Position numbers and translations under genes: made by a program
Notes under the pieces: model-generated
What the model was told of the DNA's origin: nothing
Seen by the model: only the letters and a program-made list of their open reading frames with translations
Databases searched by the model: none
NCBI GenBank assembly: GCA_903863375.1
Contig: CAIPBT010000056.1
Span: 1-37,676, forward strand
Source: an uncultured Ferrovum sp.
GTDB taxonomy: Bacteria; Pseudomonadota; Gammaproteobacteria; Burkholderiales; Ferrovaceae
Direction: 5' to 3'
Length of the DNA stretch: 37,676 bases
Shown here: positions 32,553 through 37,676 of the stretch, one piece after another
Position numbering within the stretch: position 1 is the first letter of the stretch
How the letters are laid out: the number at the start of each line of letters is the position of its first letter

Positions 32553-33584
32553 TCAGGGTGCCGCAACCCGGTCGAGGATGGCCCGGGTCAGATCCCGTGC
32601 CAGGCTGGCACGCCGCATTTCATAGACTGGGGTGAAGAAGATGCGATGCGCCATCGCTTCGTGGAACACGGCATGCAGGTCTTCCGGCACCAGGTAGCTG
32701 CGCTGGTCAAGCCAGGCAACCACCCGTGCTGCCTTCAGCAGCATGGCGATGCCGCGCGGACTGGCACCGGCCAACACCAGGGCCTGCATGTCGACGCCGG
32801 GAAGCGCCACGCCGAAATCGGCCGGGCGGTGGGTCGCTTCCCACACGGTCATGGCGTAATCGCGGATCGCCGTGCTGGCCACGACCGAATCCTGGATCAG
32901 TCGTCCGACCTCGTTCAGGTTCTCATAGGGCAACACACCCAGTGCCACGCGTTCGATCAGGGCGTCGGTGTCGTGGAACATCGGATCGAAGGCCAGCGCC
33001 TGGCGTAGATCGCGATCCTTGGGCGCTTCAATGGCCAGCTCGAACATGAAACGGTCGCGGGCAGCCGAGGGAATCTCGAAGGTTTCCTCGCGTTCCACCC
33101 GGTTGCGGTCGGCAAACACCTGCAGGTGTGGGAAGCGGTATTCGCGGTTGAAGGCGCTCACGCTGCGCTCCGCCATCGCGCGCAGCAGCAGGGCATGCAC
33201 CTGTGGCCGGGCCCGGTTGATCTCATTGAAGAAGAATGTCGACAGGCCCTCGCCATGACGTAGCAGTGGGCCGGGATCAACCCGCGGCTTGCCGTTCTCG
33301 TCGACATAGGTGTAGTAAAGCAGGTCGTTCGGCATCAGGTCGACCGTGCCTTCGACGCGCTCGTAGGAGCCCCCCAGGGTGCGGGTGATGGCACGCAGCA
33401 GGGTGGTCTTGCCCACACCCACATCCCCTTCCAGCAGGGCGTGACCCCGCGCAAACAAGGCAATGGTGATCAGGCGTATGGCGCGGTCCTGGCCAACAAC
33501 GGCCTTGCGCACTTCGGTTTCGGCCTGCAGGGCGCGCTCACGCCACTCATTCAGCAAGGGATGGACAGTACCGGCGTCATTCAT
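32553..33584 (-). CDS. moxR: MoxR-family AAA+ ATPase
   Basis: A 343-residue AAA+ chaperone-type ATPase. Walker A is GDVGVGKTT (53-61), Walker B TFFFNEINRARPQVHALLL, sensor-type text EFPS-like as ETFEIPSAARDRFMFELAI, and a C-terminal lid with GASPRGIAMLLKAARVVAWL followed by VPEDLHAVFHEAMAHRI. The ATG at 33584 is preceded by AAGGAAGGG, the best ribosome binding site of the operon, and it is the first gene of the nine-gene minus-strand run. MoxR proteins work with VWA-domain partners to insert cofactors or metals or to mature envelope proteins; the following genes supply the partners. Confidence 0.92.
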   Translation of the reverse strand: MNDAGTVHPLLNEWRERALQAETEVRKAVVGQDRAIRLITIALFARGHALLEGDVGVGKTTLLRAITRTLGGSYERVEGTVDLMPNDLLYYTYVDENGKPRVDPGPLLRHGEGLSTFFFNEINRARPQVHALLLRAMAERSVSAFNREYRFPHLQVFADRNRVEREETFEIPSAARDRFMFELAIEAPKDRDLRQALAFDPMFHDTDALIERVALGVLPYENLNEVGRLIQDSVVASTAIRDYAMTVWEATHRPADFGVALPGVDMQALVLAGASPRGIAMLLKAARVVAWLDQRSYLVPEDLHAVFHEAMAHRIFFTPVYEMRRASLARDLTRAILDRVAAP

Positions 33585-33927
33585 TCAGCAACCCTTCCTT
33601 GAAGAGGGATTTCGCCGCGTGGGCGGTAGATGGAGGTCCGGTTTACGGTCTGGAGACAACATTCCGGGCCAATCAGCGGTGGTGGGCGCGACGGAGGCTC
33701 GACGTCCGTTCGGCCGGTTTCCGCTGACACGGCACCCTGTTTTTATGTGCCGGGAAGTCTACCTGAGTTTTTTTTTGAAACCTATATGACAGCTGCAGGA
33801 GGACAGCCGCGGGCGGGGTCTCAATTCTGGCCACGGCGCGCCGATGGGTCGGAGAAACAAGGTACTGGTGGACATCGGTGACGCCCGTCATGACTGGATC
33901 GCCCCCTTCGTTCCCGGAGCCTGCTGC
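33585..33927. other. Intergenic region upstream of moxR
   Basis: No credible gene. It must contain the moxR promoter on the minus strand. Visible features are an inverted repeat CGGCAC (33730-33735) / GTGCCG (33747-33752) and a run of nine T (33768-33776), which stands out in this GC-rich DNA but follows the repeat by 15 bases, too far for a classical terminator. I could not identify a convincing -35/-10 pair in either direction. Confidence 0.5.
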
Positions 33928-34103
33928 ATGAAAACCTGTCCTGCTGTTTTGGGCTGACCGCTGGCACCACGCTGGCGACGGGGGGCAGCGTCGCGCTCGT
34001 CTATGCCGCGTCCGTCGCGTTGGACGCCAACGGTGACACGCCCTGCGCGACCGGCCTGCAGTGCGGCTTTGCACGCATTTCCACGATCATGGCGGTGCAA
34101 TAA
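33928..34103 (+). pseudogene. Frameshifted small ORF (about 58 codons if restored)
   Basis: An ATG at 33928 with GGAG 8 nt upstream opens MKTCPAVLG and stops at a TGA at 33955. One base back, the neighbouring frame is open from 33894 to a TAA at 34101 but has no ATG, GTG or TTG before 33948. Joining them by a -1 shift at GTTTTGGG (33946-33953) would give MKTCPAV followed by FGLTAGTTLATGGSVALVYA, a plausible hydrophobic segment, then a tail with two close cysteines (TPCATGLQCGF). A hairpin begins 4 nt after the stop. It may be a decayed gene, a sequencing error in a real small gene, or programmed frameshifting. I recognise no family. Confidence 0.35.
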
Positions 34104-34107
34104 GGCA

Positions 34108-34128
34108 ACGGGGGGGCATTCCCCCCGT
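34108..34128 (+). terminator. GC-rich hairpin after the small ORF
   Basis: ACGGGGGG (34108-34115) pairs with CCCCCCGT (34121-34128) around a GCATT loop. It begins 4 nt after the TAA at 34101-34103. No T-run follows, so if it terminates transcription it does so weakly. The sequence from the stop codon onward resembles that after the 23-codon ORF at 23893. Confidence 0.4.
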
Positions 34129-34320
34129 GGCAGTACTATGACGCGATGCGTCTGAGGGCCCTGGCAGGCCGGACCACTGGTGACTACCCTGTGCCTTATT
34201 GGTCAGCCGGCTGTCAGGGCGGGGGCCGACTGCGCCATAATGAAGTGTAGTCGACTGATGGCTGCAGCATTCTGCCGCGCCGGAGCCGGTCGGCCTCCTG
34301 TTGTCCGTCACGAAGGTCCG

Positions 34321-34992
34321 ATGTCCCGTTCCACCCCAGCCTCACCCAGTTTCGATCCCGCCTGCGCGGATTGTCCGCGCCTGGCAGGCTTCCTGCGCGA
34401 CGTGCAGGCACGGCACCCGTGCTACCACTGCGCGCCAGTAGCGCCCTTTGGCAGCCGGTCGGCCCGCCTGTTGGTGGTGGGTCTGGCCCCCGGCATGCAT
34501 GGTGCCAACCGCACGGGACGGCCATTCACCGGGGACTACGCCGGAGTGTTGCTCTACGAGACCTTGCATCGCCATCACTTTGCCAGCCAGCCCAAGGGGG
34601 AGGATCCCGCTGATGGCCTGCAGTTGCTGGATTGCCGGATCAGCAATGCCGTGAAGTGCCTGCCGCCCGACAACAAGCCTAGCCCGCTCGAGATTCAGAC
34701 CTGTAACCGGTATCTGGCGGCAGAGCTCGCCCAACCCGATGGGCCAAGGGTATTGCTGACCCTGGGCAAAATTGCCCACGATGCGGTGCTGCGCGCCCTG
34801 GATCTGCGCACCCTGGGCCTGCGCGCATCGGCATTTCCGTTCGGCCATGGCCGGGAATTTGCCCTGCCGGACGGCAGGGTGGTGCTCGCCAGTTACCACT
34901 GCAGCCGCTACAACACCAACACGCGGCGGCTGACGCCGGAGATGTTCGATGCGGTGGTGGCGCGCGCGCGCGCGCTGGTGGAGGTGGCATGA
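34321..34992 (+). CDS. Uracil-DNA glycosylase, family 5 (UdgB-like)
   Basis: A 223-residue iron-sulfur uracil-DNA glycosylase that excises uracil and related deaminated bases. The motif GLAPGMHGANRTGRPFTGDY is the family-5 form of the catalytic motif A (no acidic residue as in family 1). Motif B-type ASYHCSRYNTNT replaces the usual HPS text. Likely cluster ligands are Cys15, Cys18 (CADCPRL), Cys113 (VKCLPP) and Cys128 (QTCNR); Cys34 and Cys37 are extra. The ATG at 34321 has GAAGG 5 nt upstream; the longer frame to 34180 is not supported. Its stop overlaps the uvrC ATG (ATGA), so base and nucleotide excision repair genes are coupled. Confidence 0.88.
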   Translation: MSRSTPASPSFDPACADCPRLAGFLRDVQARHPCYHCAPVAPFGSRSARLLVVGLAPGMHGANRTGRPFTGDYAGVLLYETLHRHHFASQPKGEDPADGLQLLDCRISNAVKCLPPDNKPSPLEIQTCNRYLAAELAQPDGPRVLLTLGKIAHDAVLRALDLRTLGLRASAFPFGHGREFALPDGRVVLASYHCSRYNTNTRRLTPEMFDAVVARARALVEVA

Positions 34993-36863
34993 CCCAGGAA
35001 GGATCGCCGTCGACCGGGCCAGCCGCCGATCTCGCGGCAGACAGCAATGCCGCCCGCAACGAAGCCTTCGACCTGAAGGCGTTTCTCAGCACGTTGCCCG
35101 GTCTGCCGGGCGTGTACCGCATGATCCGCGATGACGGCGTGGTGATCTATGTCGGCAAGGCACGTGACCTGAAGCGCCGGGTGTCTTCCTATTTCCAGAA
35201 GCAACACAGCAGTCCGCGCACCAGCATGATGGTGAGCCAGGTGGCGCGGGTGGAAATCACCCTGACCCGGTCCGAGGCCGAGGCCCTGTTGCTGGAAAGC
35301 AACCTGATCAAGAGCCTGTCGCCGCGCTACAACGTGCTGTTCAAGGATGACAAGAGTTATCCCTACATCATGGTGACTGGTCAGACCTATCCGCAAATCC
35401 GCTTTTATCGCGGCACGTTCGACACCCGGCACGCGTATTTCGGACCCTATCCGAATGCCTGGGCGGTGCGCGAGACGATTGGCCAGTTGCAGAAGGTGTT
35501 CCGCCTGCGTACCTGCGAAGACAGCGTTTTCCGCAACCGGTCGCGTCCGTGTCTGTTGCATCAGATCGCGCGTTGCTCGGGTCCTTGCGTTGGCCTGGTC
35601 TCGCCAGAGGATTACGCCAAGGATGTGCGGCACGCCACCTTGTTCCTGGAAGGCAAGGAAACCGAGGTGATCGAGGACCTGACCCGGCGCATGCAGGCGG
35701 CGAGCGACGCCCTTGAGTTCGAGCAGGCGGCCCATTTCCGCAATGAGATCGGCTCGTTGCGGCGCATCCTGTCCAAGCAGTTTGTCGAGAGTACTGGCGG
35801 ACGCGATGTCGACGTGATCGCGGTGCACATCGACGGCGCCATTCCCTGCGTCAACCTGGTGATGGTGCGCGGTGGACGGCATCTGGGGGACAAGAGCTTC
35901 TTTCCTTCGAACGCCGACGGGGCCGACCTGCATGCCATCGGCGAGGCCTTCATCGCCCAGCACTACGCCGACAAGACCGTGCCGGCCGTCGTTGTGTGCA
36001 GCGCCGTCGAGGACGGTGAGGCCGTGGGACAGTTGCTTGCGGAGAAGGCAGGCCGCTCCGTGCTGGTGGTCACGCAGCCGATCGGCGAGCGCCGCACCTG
36101 GCTGGATATGGCCACCAAGAACGCCCGCCTGGCGCTGGCCCAGCGTGCTGCCCAGCAGACCGCCCAAGGGGTGCGTCTGAGCGCGATGCAGGAGGCGCTA
36201 GGCCTGCCGCCAGGGCCTACCCGCATGGAGTGCTTCGACATTTCGCACACGATGGGCGAGGCCACCGTGGCGTCGTGCGTAGTGTTCGAAGAAGGCGTTG
36301 CCGTGAAAGGCGATTACCGCCGCTACAACATCACCGGCATCACGCCCGGCGACGATTATGCGGCCATGCGCGACGTGCTCACCCGGCGCTACCAGAAGAT
36401 TGCCGCGGGCGAGGGTAAGATGCCCGATCTGGTGTTCATCGATGGCGGACGGGGTCAACTCAACATCGCGGTGGCGGTGATGCAGGAACTCGGGCTCGAC
36501 ACCTTGCCGCTGGTCGGGATCGCCAAGGGAGAGGAGCGCAAGCCCGGCCTCGAGGAACTGGTGTTTCCGGGGCGGGAGGAGGGCGTCCATCTGCCGGCCG
36601 ATCATCCTGGTCTGCACCTGATCCAGCAGATTCGCGACGAGGCGCACCGCTTCGCCATCACGGGTCACCGCGCCCGGCGCGACAAGATCCGCACCCACTC
36701 CACCCTGGAAGACATTGCCGGGGTGGGCGCGAAGCGTCGGCAAAAACTGATCAACCGGTTTGGCGGACTGCGCGGCGTGCTGGCCGCCAGCGTGGAGGAT
36801 CTGGCGACTGTCGATGGCATCAGCCGGGAGCTGGCCGAGAAGATCTATCGCGAGCTGCATTGA
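34989..36863 (+). CDS. uvrC: UvrABC system protein C
   Basis: A 624-residue excinuclease subunit that makes both incisions around bulky DNA lesions. Domains in order: GIY-YIG nuclease (LPGVYRMIRDDG, VIYVGKARDLKRRVSSYF, residues about 37-115), four-cysteine-type region near CLLHQIARCSGPCVG, UVR domain for UvrB contact (ALEFEQAAHFRNEIGSLRRI), RNase H-like nuclease (MECFDISHTMGEATVASCVV, DLVFIDGGRGQLN), and two helix-hairpin-helix motifs at the end (LEDIAGVGAKRRQKLINRFG, LATVDGISRELAEKIY). Length is normal. The ATG overlaps the udg stop with GGAGG just upstream. The pgsA gene follows, as in Pseudomonas. Confidence 0.97.
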   Translation: MTQEGSPSTGPAADLAADSNAARNEAFDLKAFLSTLPGLPGVYRMIRDDGVVIYVGKARDLKRRVSSYFQKQHSSPRTSMMVSQVARVEITLTRSEAEALLLESNLIKSLSPRYNVLFKDDKSYPYIMVTGQTYPQIRFYRGTFDTRHAYFGPYPNAWAVRETIGQLQKVFRLRTCEDSVFRNRSRPCLLHQIARCSGPCVGLVSPEDYAKDVRHATLFLEGKETEVIEDLTRRMQAASDALEFEQAAHFRNEIGSLRRILSKQFVESTGGRDVDVIAVHIDGAIPCVNLVMVRGGRHLGDKSFFPSNADGADLHAIGEAFIAQHYADKTVPAVVVCSAVEDGEAVGQLLAEKAGRSVLVVTQPIGERRTWLDMATKNARLALAQRAAQQTAQGVRLSAMQEALGLPPGPTRMECFDISHTMGEATVASCVVFEEGVAVKGDYRRYNITGITPGDDYAAMRDVLTRRYQKIAAGEGKMPDLVFIDGGRGQLNIAVAVMQELGLDTLPLVGIAKGEERKPGLEELVFPGREEGVHLPADHPGLHLIQQIRDEAHRFAITGHRARRDKIRTHSTLEDIAGVGAKRRQKLINRFGGLRGVLAASVEDLATVDGISRELAEKIYRELH

Positions 36864-36883
36864 GCCTGCGTCATAATCGCGCC

Positions 36884-37459
36884 ATGCCTCTGAACCTGCC
36901 GATTGCGCTCACCTGGCTGCGCATCCTGTTGATTCCGATTTTTGTCGGGGTGTTTTATCTGCCGTCCAGCTGGATCAGCGCCAGCGAGGCGAACGTTCTC
37001 GCCATGGCCTTGTTTGTCCTGGGAGCCGCCACCGATTGGCTGGATGGTTATCTCGCCCGGGCCATGAACCAGACGTCTGCCTTCGGGGCGTTTCTCGATC
37101 CCGTGGCAGACAAGCTGATGGTGGCTGCCGCCCTGATCGTTCTGGTGCAGTTGGGGCGGGTACACGCGGCGGTCGCGATGGTGATCATCGGACGCGAGAT
37201 CACCATTTCAGCGCTACGTGAGTGGATGGCCCAGATGGGGCGCAGTCGGCATGTGGCGGTGTCCATGATCGGCAAGGTGAAGACGGCAGCGCAGATGACG
37301 GCCATTCCTTTCCTGCTGTTTGACGCCGTGCTACCCGGCGTAGGTGTTCAGTCCGGCGTGGTCGGCCGCCCGCTGATCATCCTCGCGGCGTTGCTAACGC
37401 TGGTATCGATGGTTTATTATCTGCGCGTCGCCGCAAACGCCATTCGCGATCTGACGTGA
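36884..37459 (+). CDS. pgsA: CDP-diacylglycerol--glycerol-3-phosphate 3-phosphatidyltransferase
   Basis: A 191-residue inner-membrane enzyme making phosphatidylglycerophosphate, the committed step to phosphatidylglycerol and cardiolipin. The CDP-alcohol phosphotransferase signature D-x2-DG-x2-AR-x8-G-x3-D-x3-D is complete (DWLDGYLARAM, then SAFGAFLDPVADK). Further text: VMVIIGREITISALREWMA and SMIGKVKTAAQM. Several hydrophobic helices span the protein. I chose ATG 36884 because the family begins MPLNLPIALTWLRI; a TTG at 36860 overlapping the uvrC stop would add eight unlikely residues. There is no Shine-Dalgarno sequence at 36884. Confidence 0.96.
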   Translation: MPLNLPIALTWLRILLIPIFVGVFYLPSSWISASEANVLAMALFVLGAATDWLDGYLARAMNQTSAFGAFLDPVADKLMVAAALIVLVQLGRVHAAVAMVIIGREITISALREWMAQMGRSRHVAVSMIGKVKTAAQMTAIPFLLFDAVLPGVGVQSGVVGRPLIILAALLTLVSMVYYLRVAANAIRDLT

Positions 37460-37518
37460 GGATGATGTCAGCATCAGTGTTTACCGATCGATCTTTGCAG
37501 ATATGTTGCAGGCGGCAG

Positions 37519-37547
37519 TTGACGGCAGCGTGGATGATCGTTAATAT
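37519..37547 (+). promoter_or_regulatory. Sigma-70 promoter for tRNA-Gly
   Basis: TTGACG (37519-37524), a 17-base spacer and TAATAT (37542-37547). Transcription would start near 37554, about 8 bases before the mature tRNA 5' end. Each hexamer is close to consensus and the spacing is optimal. Confidence 0.8.
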
Positions 37548-37561
37548 CGTCGTCTTTCCAA

Positions 37562-37636
37562 GCGGGAATAGCTCAGTGGTAGAGCACAACCTTGCCAAGG
37601 TTGGGGTCGCGAGTTCGAACCTCGTTTCCCGCTCCA
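37562..37636 (+). tRNA. tRNA-Gly (GCC)
   Basis: A complete tRNA with encoded CCA (37634-37636). Acceptor arms GCGGGAA/TTCCCGC, D stem GCTC/GAGC, anticodon stem CAACC/GGTTG with loop TTGCCAA (anticodon GCC at 37594-37596), and T stem GCGAG/CTCGT (one G-T pair at its end) with loop TTCGAAC. The discriminator base is T. It reads GGC and GGT codons. It follows pgsA, as in Pseudomonas and relatives, where tRNA-Cys and tRNA-Leu come next; the window ends before they could be seen. Confidence 0.97.
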
Positions 37637-37676
37637 GTATTCAAGATCATCAGTACTAAGGTGGTCGAATGAAGAG

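Noticed and set aside
33730-33776. Inverted repeat plus T9 as an intrinsic terminator
   Set aside because: The stem is 6 bp with an 11-base loop, and the T-run is 15 bases beyond it; no gene upstream on the plus strand would need it.
33630-33881. 83-codon plus-strand ORF in the same spacer
   Set aside because: Its translation runs through the T9 tract and has no family likeness; no evidence of coding.
33888-34100. 70-codon minus-strand ORF in the moxR-udg spacer
   Set aside because: No convincing ribosome binding site and an Arg/Gly-rich antisense-like composition; the plus strand has the better small-ORF signals.
34213-34241. Promoter for udg-uvrC (CATAAT at 34236)
   Set aside because: The -10-like hexamer is fair but the -35 region is poor and the spacing is off; not enough to list.
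37669-37676. Start of another gene at the window end (ATGAAGAG after AAGGTGG)
   Set aside because: Only eight bases remain, and in relatives a further tRNA is expected here; it cannot be judged.

Overview
The window is a GC-rich, gene-dense bacterial chromosome segment, most likely gammaproteobacterial. The order rpoE-rseA-rseB-mucD ... lepA-lepB-DUF4845-rnc-era-recO-pdxJ-acpS and the uvrC-pgsA-tRNA-Gly junction are the arrangements known from Pseudomonas-like Gammaproteobacteria. The glrK-qseG-glrR trio fits the same class. A murD2/murL pair, first described in Xanthomonas, points to a less-studied branch. The genus cannot be named from the sequence. I see no insertion sequence, phage gene or CRISPR array.

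Layout. (1) 5-9426, minus strand: ETF-ubiquinone oxidoreductase, a CBS-pair protein, MurL, MurD2, and an AttH/CrtC-type secreted protein with its own ABC ATPase and FtsX-type permease; most junctions are short or overlapping. (2) 9729-23771, plus strand: the envelope-stress sigma factor operon (rpoE, rseA, rseB, mucD), a thioredoxin-fold protein, lepA, lepB, a DUF4845 protein, rnc, era, recO, pdxJ, acpS, a possible 45-codon small ORF, nagZ, a His-rich zinc-type CDF exporter and an alpha/beta hydrolase. Stops and starts overlap at most junctions. (3) 23772-24339: intergenic, with a dense regulatory array reading on the minus strand. (4) 24340-33584, minus strand: moxR, DUF58, MxaA-like, VWA, TPR, VWA, then glrK, qseG and glrR in one tightly spaced run. 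(5) 33585-34320: mostly non-coding, with one frameshifted small ORF. (6) 34321-37636, plus strand: family-5-like uracil-DNA glycosylase, uvrC, pgsA and tRNA-Gly(GCC) with a clear promoter.

The most interesting signal is region 3. Directly after glrR there are two TGTC-N10-GACA dyads (the motif known for GlrR), an IHF consensus match and a near-consensus sigma-54 promoter. All are in the right order to drive a minus-strand transcript of about 280 nt. That transcript cannot serve an ordinary gene, because the next gene faces it tail to tail. It would begin with a hairpin carrying 11 C residues in its loop, contain a 23-codon ORF with a good ribosome binding site, have a second C-rich hairpin loop, and end at a 12-bp hairpin. 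This looks like a functional analogue of the enterobacterial GlrR/sigma-54/GlmY module, encoding an undescribed small RNA or small protein. The sequence after the 23-codon stop resembles that after the frameshifted small ORF at 33928-34103.

The second theme is cell-envelope biology: the MurD2/MurL route to D-Glu in peptidoglycan, the RpoE stress operon, NagZ recycling, the GlrKR-QseG envelope sensor, and a MoxR/VWA complex of the MxaRSACKL type placed in the same operon as GlrKR.
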